Assembly: GCA_006176705.1 (NCBI GenBank)
Contig: QRFJ01002311.1
Coordinates: forward strand, 248,001-312,000
DNA: 64,000 nucleotides
Direction: 5' to 3'
Origin: Cocos nucifera
Lineage: Eukaryota > Streptophyta > Magnoliopsida > Arecales > Arecaceae
In this document: positions 1 through 11,563 of the stretch, piece after piece
Position numbering within the stretch: the first letter of the stretch is position 1
How the letters are laid out: each line of letters begins with the position of its first letter
The notes under the pieces: model-generated
The model's database searches: none
Told to the model about the DNA's origin: nothing
The model's input: the letters and a program-made list of their open reading frames with translations, nothing else
Program-made: the position numbers and the translations under genes

Positions 1-59
1 CTCTAGGGCGTTTACTGGAGGATTAAACCATGTTAACAGGCATAGAAAGTAAATAAATT

Positions 60-1296
60 TTGTTATTCAATTATCCAATCAAAATTATTACACCATTCAA
101 AATGATATTATAAAAATTTTTTATTGATATTTCAAAATCATTCATGGCCAAAAGGCCTACAGAAATAACATTCAATAAGAAAGTTGGACAATAATGACAT
201 TCATTAAGAATAACTTTATTTGAATTGATTACAAGGTTCATAATTTCTAAAGCTAGAATTGAAATTTATCTTCTATCTCCAACATTCAGGAATATCTCAT
301 CTTGATCAAATCTCCTACTGACCTATAAGCTCTGCATAGAATTACAAATATGATAAGGGCTTCCAGTATCTAATACTCAGGTAGTAGAATCAAATAAGAA
401 AAAGTTGTAAGGTATTATCATATAATTACCTTGCCCAGCAACCACTTGCTTCTTCCTCGGCCTGTTCGGATCCAGGGAGGCAATGTACAGAGGACAGTTC
501 CTCTTCTAGTGCCCCTACTTCTTGTAGAAGAAGTACTATGTCTGGCTCTGATTGGGCTTGCGCTTCTTGGTCTGACCCTATACAGTCGTCCCAGCATGCT
601 GCCGCACCTTCTTATTTTTCTTCTTCTTATTCTTCTTCCCTTTCCTAAAGGATCGACGATCAGAAGAAGACCCTTCCACTACATTCACCATCTCCTTACG
701 GAGTTAGTGATCCTTCTCAAAGTTCTACAACAACCCCAACAAGACATGGTAGTTCACTGCATGCTTTGTCATTCTAAAATGAGTTAGAAAGGAGATGAAG
801 GACTTGGGCAAAGAATTAAGGATCGCATCCTTACCGAGCTGCTCGTGCAGGAAAAAGCCCAACTTGCTAAGGCGCTCAATCATCTCGATTATGTACAATA
901 CATGATCGATGATTGAGGCCCCATCCCTCATCCGAGCATTGAAAATGGCATAACTTATTTTGTGCCTTTCAACATCATCCGACGTGCCAAAGAGTCATTC
1001 AATATTTGAAGCATCTCCTGTGGTTGGGTGTTTTCAAATCTATGGCTAAACTCATCATTCATTGCCATCAGCATTATACATCGAATGATAGTACAGTCAT
1101 TGAGCCACTTCAAATAAGTGTCTCGGACTGCTCCTCCAGTGTTCAGGGTTGGCTCCTTAAGTGCTCGATCCGTTACCATATAAAGGATCCACTCATGCTT
1201 TAGGACGATTTTCAACTTACGATACCAGCTATCGTAGTTGGGTCCCATTAATTTGTCATGGTCTAACAATGACCAGAGCGATAGGGTAGTGGCCAT
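60..1296 (-). pseudogene. gag-pol: Copia gag and protease start of E1 (degraded)
   Basis: Gag packages element RNA in cytoplasmic particles, and protease would process the polyprotein. The start is the ATG at 1296-1294, giving MATTLSLWSLLDHDKLMGPN, the usual N-terminus of this Copia gag group (retrotran_gag_2/UBN2 type). The frame shifts near 955. A second frame (931-725) continues with the C-terminal part of the gag domain. A Lys-rich stretch and a zinc-knuckle remnant (GH.KRNCP) follow near 490-560. The protease motif LDTGSPYHICN is encoded around 375-340. Several stops and at least one frameshift make it non-functional. The homologous region of E2 starts at 37120. Confidence 0.82.
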
Positions 1297-3021
1297 GTCT
1301 ACACAAAAAGAAAAACCAAACCTAATAAATATATGAATTATTAATCCTAAAGACTTGGACTTCAATCTAAAGGTCCTTCCACTATTTTATATGAATTGGT
1401 AGCCTCTACTTCCAATTCGAAAAATTACTCTAATTCCTTAGTGGGTACTAGAATTCACATAGACTATACATGAGCCTAACTTTGGTTGGTCAACCCATGT
1501 GCACCTATGGGTAGATTCAAAATCAATTATTTCTCTAAACAACTTCTAGTAATATTGATTTTGTCCCATAGACCTAATCAGTAGGCTTTGGCCTCCACTG
1601 AAAAAGGTTCGGTTAGGTCCAACCATTAACATGACCATATTTGGTCTTATCTAACCAATAAATGATCAGTCCTGACTTTGGTCGGCTAACCTAACCACCA
1701 TCAGAAAGACTTAACCAAATTATCATTTTATGAATGATAATTTTATTAGTCAATAATCACCAAGCCTTTGGGCCTCCAATGATCATTATACTAATGAACC
1801 CATTATCACTCAACTTAATGGGAGCCTATGATTTAGTTATCTATATAACTATTTTATTTTTAAGGATCTAGTAATTTTAGAGGATTTAGTTAAGCAATTT
1901 AAGAAAATTCAGCAAGCTAATTTCGATCCTCCCACTAACTTCACCAAGTTAGAAAAGAATCTAATCTAAGCTGGCATTAGGAGCACCTAAATCAATCAGA
2001 TTGATTTACCTAATAGACATGGGTGAGCCCAAATCACCAAGTGATTTAATCAAAATCTAACTCACCATGATGGTTAGGTAAGCGAGATCAGTGGAAGGGA
2101 TATGCCATTAACTCGTCAAAGATCGAATCAGTGCGAGTAGCTCCCAATTAAAAACCACTGGTCAAATTGCCAAACTTACCTTAGACACCATCCGATTCAT
2201 TAGTTTTAATTTGACCAACCTAGTAATTTCAGATTCGATCGTGTAGCCTTGAATCAAGTCCATTTGGTCCTTGTTAAAGGCATGGACTTGACCAACTACA
2301 ACTATTGTAATTAAGTCTATAGAGTCCTTGAACTAATCTAAATTAATATTTAATTAGATTTGATCAATTACTCTAAATTAGTCCATCTTTTAACTAATCT
2401 TAGGTCTAACCCAATTTATGGACCTAATTCAGCTAACCCAGTAACTCAGAAGTTTATGATTAATGACTTAGAGTCTTAATTCATAATTCTAGATACTAAA
2501 TCATTATACTTAATTTTTAATTAAGTTTATGGGTTGAGGGTTAGGGTTCATCATTTTGAAAATATTTTTAATTTTGAAAGGTTCTTTACAACTTAGCATT
2601 GTTCATCAATTGAGTTGACTCATTTCAAAATTAAATTATCTCAATTCATAAATAATACTAGTTGTAGGGTTTAATCTGAAACTATATACACTACATAATT
2701 ATGAAATCATAAATCAAACTTTATCTAATTATGCATTCATGATCATAAATTAGATTAAATCTTAATATAATTAAATCATAAAAATATTAGATCAAATCTA
2801 GTAATTTCATGATTAACAATATAGATCAATAATGTACCAGGACAACCTTTTCACTGTAGGGATAAACCCTACAGTAGGACTACCTGCAGTCCATGCGATC
2901 TAGATTTTAATTTTTTAGATCTAATTATTTTAATTATTAGATTAATATTTAGATAAAATTTAAATTATTAATCTAAATATGCAAGCATATCATGTTTAAA
3001 GAATCTTGCTCTGATACCATT
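1297..3021 (-). other. Untranslated leader of E1
   Basis: About 1.7 kb of AT-rich DNA lies between the primer site and gag of E1. It contains no long open frame on either strand. It shares short stretches with the E2 leader (35233-37119), for example the pair of sequences around CCTACAGTAGGAC and TTTATCCCTTACAGTGG. I see nothing else in it. Confidence 0.7.
3008..3019 (-). other. Primer binding site of E1
   Basis: On the minus strand this reads TGGTATCAGAGC, the standard plant Copia primer site complementary to the 3' end of initiator methionine tRNA. It lies two bases inside the LTR end at 3022. It fixes the strand and the position of the 5' LTR. Confidence 0.93.
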
Positions 3022-3872
3022 TGAAGAAAATAGTGCAGGATTTACTATTTTACTTTCGAAAAATATTTCAAAAATAGCAATGATGCAGTGGAAAATAATT
3101 AATCTAATTAGTTATCTACTGATCATATCAGATTATTTAATCCTACATATCAGGATCTAAAAATAATATGCATGCATACATCAATAGGTCTGAAAATAAA
3201 ACTATGTAATAAACTATTTACTACATCTACGTGTTCAGAACATAATACCTTTTCGTGAGTAGTTGATCACCACAATCTGAGTCCACCGAATAATGCTCTG
3301 GTATCACATCATAGCTGCATATGTATCCGACCTCTAGGTTGGTCCACACGGAGCTCCTGATCCCGATCAGCCCCACTGGAGTACTAGCTTCTCGTCGGAG
3401 CCTTCGATGGTTGATCATGATTGATCCGATCGATCAGATACTTTTTGATTTTTTAGATATTCTAAAAAATTAGAATATAAATATTGGAGGATGATGAAGA
3501 TGTGTTTCAAATTTGGTGGTGATTTGATACTCATAGCACTCGATCTCTCCATCCAAACCCAAATTCTCAAATCTAGGATTTCACTCGACCCAAAAACTCT
3601 GACACACTAAAAATCCTATCATGCACTCTCTGTGTGGAGTTTTTTCATAAAATAAGTTTTTATGGAAAGATAACTTTTATATCTATAATCTCTATTTAGA
3701 TTATATCTAAAAATAGAATATTCTTAGAGGTGAAAATTATAAGAGAAGAGAGGGATGAGGGAAAAGTAAAGTGTTGCAGGATCCTATTCACCTCCACTCC
3801 AAGATTTCTTTCACCTAGAACTGATGCTCAAACACTCTAAAATTTTTATGACATAATTCTAACCCATTCTCC

Positions 3873-3880
3873 TATATATA
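3873..3880 (-). promoter_or_regulatory. Possible TATA box of the E1 LTR
   Basis: TATATATAGGAG on the minus strand lies about 0.85 kb before the LTR end and near GAATGGGTTAG. Its orientation and position fit an LTR promoter. The surroundings are AT-rich, so chance occurrence is possible. Confidence 0.35.
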
Positions 3881-4504
3881 AAAAAATTCTCATAATTTAT
3901 TGACATAAATATTAATGGAAAAACTACATAAAAGATGATAAGGATCGAGTGGTTGAGAGGTTTTAACCACTCACTTAATTTCAAAAATCAAATGAGCCTC
4001 TTATCCTTGTCCAATGCCCCCTCCCTTATGTTTAACACATAGAAGGATTCTTCTTTTATGTGCACATTTTATTTCTCAAGAAATGTTTAACAAACAAAAG
4101 GGAGGGCATGGGAAATAGAGTGGAAAAGTCAAAAATGGTGGGCGCATAGGAGAATTTGAATTCAAACTTCATTTGACTTGGTCCTAATTGATTTCAATAA
4201 AATCAATTAATCTAGACCCAATTAAATCAGGTTAAATCTCAACCAAATTAGACTTATCCTAATCCAATAAAATTCTAATCAAATTAGAAATTAATTAGAT
4301 TTACGTCATGATCAAATTAGGGTCAAAACTCCCATAGCGATTAGGTCATCTCATGACCTGATCGGATCAAATCCAATCAAATTAAATTCAAGCAAACTTG
4401 ATCGAATCCTCATCACTCAATGAAATTAAGCTAATCAACAATAAATTATTAATTAATCCTTCAAAAATATCTAAGTTCAAATCGAATGGATTATTAGGCA
4501 ACAG

Positions 4505-5087
4505 AGTTCTATCAACATGAAACTCTTGAAGACTCCTAAATCAGTGGGACTCTTGAATCCAGTGTCCCAAATGAATCAAACTCACGATCATAGAGTTCCA
4601 AACTAGTGAAACTCTTGATCAAAGAATCTCAGATGAGTAGGACTCAGAGTTTTAGTCCAGTAGGACTCTTGATCATAGAGTCTCAGTCCAGTGGGACTCT
4701 TGACTATAGTATCCTAGATTATCAAGACTCATGATTAAAGAGTCCCAGACAAGTAGGACTCAGAGTTTCAGATCAGTAGGATTCTTGATCACAGAGTTTC
4801 AGTCCAGTGAAACTCTTGACCATAGAGTTTCAGACCAATGAAATTCTTGATCAGAAAGTTCTAGACAAGTAGAAATCAGAGTCTCAGTCCAGTAGGACTC
4901 TTGGTCACAGAGTCCCAGTCCAATGGGACTCTTGACCATAGTGCCCTAGATTATCAGGACTCATGATCAGACAGTTCTAGACAAATAGGACTCAAAGTCT
5001 TAATCTAGTAGAACTCTTGATCATAGAATCCCAATCTAGTGAAACTCTTGACCACAGAGTTTCAGACCAATGAGATTCTTGATCAAC
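4505..5087. repeat. Minisatellite with 31-bp units and a 116-bp higher-order repeat
   Basis: The basic unit is about 31 bp, of the form AGAGT.TCAGTCCAGTG followed by ACTCTTGACCAT. From 4623 the units are ordered as one short 23-bp unit plus three 31-bp units, giving a 116-bp period. The short units start near 4623, then at 4739, 4855 and 4971, and the fourth period ends near 5086. Units before 4623 are less regular. The E2 LTRs lack this array at the matching place, so it expanded in the E1 lineage. Confidence 0.9.
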
Positions 5088-5400
5088 CATTAGATTAGGT
5101 AGGAACTACTAATGTGTGTGACCGCGCAGGTCTGAACTTAAGCCAGTAGCATAGAAACCAATTTCTATACTAATCAAAGTGACCATCTAGCAATGGTACC
5201 TAATATTTGGATAGATCGAATAATCACAATCATAATATTTAGAACCTACGTGAATATGATTACCATAAAATTCATTCATATGACCTCTGTGTGAAAGATG
5301 ACTCGGTGTTAGACTATCAATCCTAGAAAATATATTCATGTCGTGTCTCAAAGTAATTAGTCTCATGACTCCTTACTAAGACTACCTTGCTAAGGTTTTA

Positions 5401-7022
5401 TGATAGGAATACGATGTTGTCGTTAAGACACCATATTTATCAGTTTAATTCAACTTCTTAAAATAATTAAAAATATGTAGATAGCAGTGAGTCGGGTTGA
5501 ATCCATAGGAAAGGTAGTGTTTTTAGATTTGAAATCTTTGATTTTACAAAAGAAAAAGAGAAAAGTTTTAGGATCAAATGTGAAGTCAAAAAATAAAAAG
5601 CAAAAATTAAAAGGTGCAGGAATTTAAACTTGGTACTAAGATCTACTAGTTAGATCTTAGCATCTACTTATAATAAAATAAAAAAGCAATAATTTAAAGT
5701 GCAAAAATTAAATTATAATAAAAATAAAAAAATATGAAATTAAAGAGCATAAAAATAAATATTGCATTAAAAAGTTCATAATTTAAATACATAAAATAAA
5801 AAGAAAATAAAATAGGCTGATCTCTGATCTTAGATTGGTATTGGTGGAAAGATGGTGTGGAAGCCCCGCTCTTCTTCTCGGCACCAATTGCTTTGAAGCA
5901 GCCATTAACCCATAGCCTGGCTTCACCCTATACTAAAGCTTCACCTTGCCCAGAGATATTGATTTCTGAAGGCCTAGGTCCTTTTTATAGAGCTAGGGAG
6001 GCTAGATATTTTTTTTGGAGGCAATGTGGGACTAAGGGTTATTTTAATCATGAAAATAGGAAGAAATCTGAGTGAAATTCGAATTAAAATAGCCCCTATT
6101 GAGTTTTTTTAATTCTGGCCATTAGATGGTGATCCGATGCTTTCAAAAATATCAAAAATAGATGTGTAATGGCCTAAATCAAGTTGGATTAATTTCTGAC
6201 CATTGGATCATGCTTGATGAAGGAATTTAGGCCATTGATCATGCGTCTGAGAGTTTGATTACCATCGGAAGCCTTCTGGACCGTCGAATCAAAGCTGGAA
6301 TCAAGCGCTGCCATTCGATGGTGATCCGGGTGAAATCAACAACCGAAAAAAATCTGATCATTCGATCATGACCGCAAACAACCAGCACCATACGATCACG
6401 TGTTTATTGTTCCCATGGACCGCATGGATCGGGTACATCATGCACCACAATCAATCAGGGCCTTTTATTGATAGATGAAAAGATCAAAATATCCTATAAG
6501 CCATGATGAATTTTCTATAAATGCTTGAGGGGTCTAGGTCCACCATGTGGTAAGCTCTGATTCGTCGGTATCTGCTGAGCTGGTAGTCCACACTGTGCTA
6601 TAGACTGGCTGATGGCTTCTGGGCTTGAGTCGGCTAGTGTGGATAGCTTAGAGTACCGACTTGGTTGGCTTGGCTCGGTGCATTTGGATGCATCGGCTAC
6701 TGCGGCATGGCGGCTTGAGCCGTTTGAGCCATATGTTATTTTTTCATTTAAATTTTTTTATTTTATTTCTTTAGAAATCCATATCTTTTCCATTTTAGCT
6801 TCATTTTGCTTCAAACTTATTTTGTTACGATAAAAAAAATGAGATCTTTCCATTGATTATAAAATTTTATTTTTTAATTTTTATTATTTTTAATTAATTT
6901 TTAAATTAATAAAAATATGAATTTCTCAAAAATTATATATAACTTGATCATTAATTTTTAAAAATTAATATAAATTAATTAATAAATTAATACTTTTATT
7001 AATGAATTTATGATGCTTATCA
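5401..7022 (-). repeat. D 3' LTR
   Basis: This 1622-bp repeat matches 11564-13178 nearly base for base at its start (TGATAGGAATACGATGTTGT against TGATAGGAACGCGATGTTGT) and again at its end. On the minus strand the purine-rich AAGTTGGAGGGTG lies immediately before it (7023-7035), as expected for a polypurine tract. Short open frames inside it (5857-6075, 6612-6833) are not genes. Confidence 0.92.
5982..5989 (-). promoter_or_regulatory. TATA box candidate in D 3' LTR
   Basis: TATAAAAAGG is read on the minus strand, the direction in which the element is transcribed. The same motif is kept in the other D LTR at 12151-12158. Confidence 0.5.
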
Positions 7023-8190
7023 CACCCTCCAACTTAAGCTTTGCTCATCCTCAAGTAAAGAAAGAATTTAGTTTTAAATACCTTTTAACTTTAGAGTTTC
7101 GAATTTTACCTAAGTAGTTTTCAAAATGGCCATTGATATTCAGTAGAGCTTAAGTGAGACATATCATTGGGGTATTAATACTTATCAATAGAAAAATTAA
7201 GTACATAACATTAAATTTTTATGAATTTTTTCTAAATTATCCCACCTTTATTTCTTATTTGTCTAAACTTTCATGTAGACAAGTGTATTGCTACTTCCGT
7301 TCTTCATTTATTGATTTTTATTTTCATATTGCCCACTTTTTTATGCGAATATCATTGCTTACTTAGGCAACGAGATCCAATTACTCGATGGAAAACTAAT
7401 ATATATATATATATATTTTAACATTATACCACTATTGAGTGTCTTAATCCCTTAAGCTTTCTATTTGATCCATGTAGCGAATCTTGAGCCAATGACTCCC
7501 AAACCAGTTGGCTTTAGGGCACTAGGTATAGAATACCCCTCGGGCTTACTAGCTCGAATCAAATAGGCTACGAGTTAAGACTAGCTTTACAACGAGCTTC
7601 TTTGCCCTTCCCACCTTTTGATGCGAAACTCAATGCTTGCTTAGGCAAAGAGGCCCGGTTACTCAGTGAGAAGTACTTGAAAACTATTTTATTAAAATAA
7701 ATTTTTATATGAAGAAACGTATAGTTATCCTACACAAGCCTATAAAAAGTAGACTTTTCTTTGATGCTAGTAGAAATAATTAGAAATGCTTCAAGAAAAA
7801 ACTTTTTATGTTCTAGACTTAACTCTTTATTGAATTTTCTTAATACTTGATTCCTCAATATCTCACAGATTCTCTGATCTGTGTATCAATTTTCTTTTAA
7901 AAAATGCTTAGTTTAATTCAATTCTTAAGCATAATCAGGTGTCTAAATACTAAATACTAACTTTTTTGAGGACTTAAAATTTTAAAATTTTTATTTTTCT
8001 CCCCCCAACTTAATCGACATTGTCCTCAATGGAGAAGAAAAAAATAAAGGGTGTAATAAAGAACATGAAAGAATACACCTGACTATATTTTTGGTCCAGC
8101 ACATGCCTTTGAAAATTTGGGCTCTCCCTCCAACTTATTCAAATTATCCTAAAAAAAATAAACTAAAAAGATAAATTAGATAAAAACTAA
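7023..8190 (-). other. Noncoding 3' region of D, between gag and the 3' LTR
   Basis: About 1.17 kb has no long frame in the element's direction. The same sequence follows the LTR of D' (62667-63850), so it is a stable part of the family. It contains a direct repeat of roughly 70 bp at about 7328-7400 and 7612-7684, built around GCTTAGGCAA and GGTTACTC. A (TA)n run lies at 7400-7417. Confidence 0.7.
7328..7684. repeat. Direct repeat pair in the D 3' region
   Basis: Two units (about 7328-7400 and 7612-7684) share CCCAC.TTTT.ATGCGAA, then GCTT.CTTAGGCAA and TTACTC. They are separated by about 210 bp. Both units also occur in D' (about 62979-63040 and 63246-63318). The function is unknown. Possible roles are a packaging or 3'-end signal, or a structured RNA. 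Confidence 0.6.
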
Positions 8191-9443
8191 ATATTGGGTT
8201 GCCTTCCAACAAGCGCTAAGTTTACCATCTTCAGCCAGACACAATGCAGCTTACTATCCTGTGTCGAATATTGGATTGACAAATTCCAATGGTTTTGGAT
8301 TGCCAATCTCAGAAAGTTGATTTATAATCCCATTATTGATATAATCATTATTAATTTTAGGGATATAATTTATGATCCCATTCTCAGACCCATGTTTATT
8401 AAGAATTTTTCCTATCTGTTCTTCTAAAATGCTCATGAATTGAGTTTTTGTATTAGGAGTTAAGTTTGATTCAATGGGTGCTGGAATGGTGACTAAAGGC
8501 TGATTTTAATTCTTGAAGGTAAATTAATGTGATCTTGCTTAAATAACTCCATTGATATTTCATTACATGCCTCTTGATTTTTGTAAGAAGAACCGACTTC
8601 TAGGATTGAAGAGAACAGACTTTTGAGTTTATAAGTCTCAAGTAAATCATCTATTCTCTTTTCCCCTTTTTCTATCTTATTTAAACTAGAACCAGCACAG
8701 TACTAGTTCCTGACTTGGGTTCTTCTATATGGTTAGTCTTAGGACTAACCAGTTTCTCTAAATTTTTATTTTGGCTAGCATCAGTACTAGCCTCTCTCAC
8801 CTGGTCTTGGTATGGGTCCATAAGAATCCTATAGCTTTTAAGTTCAGGAAATTACTTTGGTATTCTCAGATTGGGGATTCTTAAGTGAGACATTAAATTG
8901 ATAACTTGGTCCAGGTGGTTGGTGGACATTAGATGGGTTGTTTGAAATTGGTAGGTTCGATAGTTGATCTAGTTCTCTCCTCGTGTTAGACTCAACTAAT
9001 TGTCCTATTTGAACTTCTAGTCTGACGATAGATTGCTGTTGAGTCAGAATCAATTGTTGAAGTTGGTTAAATCTATCATCAGCTAGATTGGTCTATTGAG
9101 AAGGTGGATATGAGGGCTGATTATGATGTGATGGTTGGAAAGGCTTACTAGGCTGACCTCTATTATAAGGCATAATTTTGGTATTAAGGGATCTATTCTT
9201 GATAATTTTGTACTGATGAAAATTTGGGTCTGAGCCTGAGTCTGTTGAGATGTCCAAGAAAAATTATGGATGGTTGCTTCCAATCTAGATTATATGAATT
9301 TAAAAATGGATCATTAACCGGCTTGGAGTAGTCCTTTAGCAGCTTGGACTTGTTCTTGGATAAAAGATGAAAACTGTGCAGTCATAGGACATTCACTCAC
9401 ATGATGGGTTGGGCTAGCACAGATTGAACAAATCTCCTGATAA
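8191..9443 (-). pseudogene. gag: C-terminal gag remnants of D
   Basis: This region continues the gag at 9444-10259 after a frameshift near 9450. A zinc knuckle of the CX2CX4HX4C form (CSICASPTHHVSEC) is encoded at about 9430-9388. Further frames at 9283-9083, 9053-8844 (a Gln-rich stretch, MILTQQQSIVRLEVQIGQLV) and 8436-8254 (ILEEQIGKILNKHG) look like the low-complexity tail of plant Gypsy gags. No aspartic protease motif follows. The last recognisable tail piece is also present at the right edge of the window in D'. Confidence 0.65.
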
Positions 9444-10259
9444 TTAGAAGATGATGTGAAATTGTGCAGGAGATTGTTGACCTAGGGTTAGGACTTGATC
9501 TAATTTCTGAGCAAGAAAGTCTACTTTATTTATCAAATTTAAATCAGTCTTATGACTAGATTCTAGATGTTTAAATTCATGGATCCCTGCCCAGGTTTGG
9601 TGGAAAGACAACGAAGCATGGTTAATTGAGTTTTCACTCAGGATTTCAAATAAGGTATAGGCTTCGTCCTCACTCTTGTTCATGAATGCACCTCCACAGG
9701 ATGCATCTACTATCTGTCTGTATTGGTCTCCTAAACCCTCATAGAAAGCTTGAACTATTTGCCACTTAGATAGACCATGGTGTGGGCATTTTCTAAGAAG
9801 TTCCTTAAGTCTCTCCCATGACTCGTGAATCTGTTCCCCTGGAAGCTGAGCAAATCCAGTGATAGCTCGCCTCATAGTATTGGTTCGGCCTATGGGGTAA
9901 AATTTTTTAAGAAATTCACTTTGCAAGTCAGCCCAAGTTTTAATTGATCTCCCTATTATCCCAAGCCAGTACTTGGCTTTGTCTTTTAATGATAAGGGAA
10001 ATAAAATTAGTCTAAGGGCATCATTAGTTAAATTTTGAATTCTCACCGTAGAGCAGATTTCTAAGAATTCATCCAGATGTTTATAAGGATCTTCATTGAT
10101 GTTCCCATAAAAAGATGGAAGCATCTGGATTGTAGTCGGCTTGATCTCATAGTGGGTAGCATGTATTTCAGATAATTGGATACAAGTCGATGGGTTATAG
10201 GTGGAAGGAATAAAGTATTCTTTCATCTGCTTAGGTGGTTCTCTAAAATTTTTAGCCAT
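9444..10259 (-). CDS. gag: Gypsy gag capsid region of D
   Basis: An open frame of 271 codons encodes a Retrotrans_gag domain of the Ty3/Gypsy type. The family pattern is visible: a leader (MAKNFREPPKQMKEYFIPST), then LPSFYGNINEDPYKHLDEFL at residues 48-67, WADLQSEFLKKFYPIGRT near 108-125, and a helix with GEQIHESWERLKELLRKCPH near 141-160. Gag forms the capsid particle. The start is the ATG at 10259; the frame remains open upstream to a TAG near 10336. It ends just before the zinc knuckle because of a frameshift, so the full gag is not made from one frame here. It is the best preserved coding frame in the window. Confidence 0.85.
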   Translation of the reverse strand: MAKNFREPPKQMKEYFIPSTYNPSTCIQLSEIHATHYEIKPTTIQMLPSFYGNINEDPYKHLDEFLEICSTVRIQNLTNDALRLILFPLSLKDKAKYWLGIIGRSIKTWADLQSEFLKKFYPIGRTNTMRRAITGFAQLPGEQIHESWERLKELLRKCPHHGLSKWQIVQAFYEGLGDQYRQIVDASCGGAFMNKSEDEAYTLFEILSENSINHASLSFHQTWAGIHEFKHLESSHKTDLNLINKVDFLAQKLDQVLTLGQQSPAQFHIIF

Positions 10260-11322
10260 TTGGTTATCGGGTTTAATACAATTCAGCCTTTTAATTTTTT
10301 GGTTGAGTTCAATTAGATCAGGTAAAGCAATTTTCTACTGTGCATGCACTAGAGCAACCCTAACGTGTCGTTCAAAAAAAAATTTTAGAATTTTTTAATA
10401 TTTTTTATTATTTTATTATATTAAAAATTAATTATTTTATTTATTAATTTAATTTAATTATTATTTTTAATATTTTTTTAGTTAGTTAAATTTAATTTTT
10501 ATTTTATTTTATTTTATTTTATTTTTATAGGAGAAAGAAGAAGAAAGAAAGAAGAGTTCTAAAGAAGAGGTCCTAAGGAGTCCTAGAACTAAGAAGAGAG
10601 AAAAGAATTAGGTTTAATTAGGTTTGATGTTGGTTAGCAATCAAGTTGATCAATCAATCCTGACTAAAGGTTGTTATCCTAGATCTAGACAGCTCCTAAC
10701 TGCCAAGGTCACCTTCAAGCCCTCCAAGTGTAGGATTAGCCAATCAACTAGCCAGGTAAGTGTAAGGTCGGTGGGAGTCCCCTCCGTTGCTTGCCTTAGA
10801 CACCAATTATGCTTGGTCAGATAAGCTAACGGAATCAATTAGAAACCACCTTTCCTTCGGGCCCAGTCGTCCCTGAACCACTTTCCTAGACACTAGTCAA
10901 ATTGACTAATCCTAATCCTAGTTCAACTCTTAGGATTCCTTGTCCTATTGAGCTCGAGTTCCTAGGGCTGATGTCTAATTGATTTTAAAATTAAAGGCTT
11001 AGGTCAATGCAGGATGCTGGTTGATTGTTTGTAAGCCAAGGAAGGGTGATCAAATCCCCACCTTATCTTATTTAATTGGATTGTGCCCTTAATTTGGTTT
11101 AATATGAATATGCACAAAAAATTTTCAATCAAAGGGTTCTATGCAATTTAAACTAGATGCATGCAACTAATTGAATTCTGAAAGGCTTACCTTGCCTCCA
11201 GCAATCACCAAAAAAAAATAAAAATAAAAATAATATGATGCATGCTCTAAGCAGTTAGGATTTCTAATCTTATCATGAGATTTTTAATTAGATTTAAATG
11301 GAATATTTTTTAAAATTAATTT

Positions 11323-11354
<32 letters not shown>

Positions 11355-11539
11355 GAAAAGAGAACTAGGGTTAGGATTGATCTCACCAAGCAATTAGACT
11401 CCTGGTTCTTTTTTTCTTTAATCTCTTTTCTATAAAATAAATAAAAAAAATTAGCAAGCAATATTTATAAGAAAATATTTAAAAATTTTAATTTATAAAA
11501 AAAATCAAAGAGAATCAAAAATTTAATGCATCTATTGCC
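10260..11539 (-). other. Leader region of D
   Basis: About 1.3 kb between the primer site and gag is AT-rich, with a (TTTTA)n run near 10495-10525 and an (AAAT)n run near 11325-11352. A more complex stretch lies at 10620-11100. No coding frame is recognisable. Confidence 0.6.
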
Positions 11540-11557
11540 TCCCCGGCAATGGCGCCA
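11540..11557 (-). other. Primer binding site of D
   Basis: The minus strand reads TGGCGCCATTGCCGGGGA, close to the TGGCGCCGTTGCCGGGGA primer site common in plant Gypsy elements. It lies six bases inside the LTR start at 11564 and sets the element's strand. Confidence 0.9.
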
Positions 11558-11563
11558 AAAATT

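Larger units (their letters stand above)
3022..5400 (-). repeat. E1 5' LTR, downstream part
   Basis: This is the part of the E1 LTR next to the primer site. It continues the segment at 13179-13802 across the D insertion: the E-family sequence reads through as ...TTTAGCAAAA / CCTTAGC..., matching E2 around 32430-32450. It holds a minisatellite at about 4505-5087 and a TATA-like run at 3873-3880 on the minus strand. No gene is present. A small open frame at 3227-3418 on the minus strand has no recognisable product. Confidence 0.85.

Noticed and set aside
431..787. 118-codon plus-strand frame
   Set aside because: It is the opposite strand of the E1 gag and zinc-knuckle region, which reads on the minus strand. 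The Leu/Pro-rich product has no domain.
4505..5087. Regularly spaced repeats that could suggest a CRISPR array
   Set aside because: The units are contiguous and all alike, with no unique spacers. The setting is a plant LTR. It is a minisatellite.
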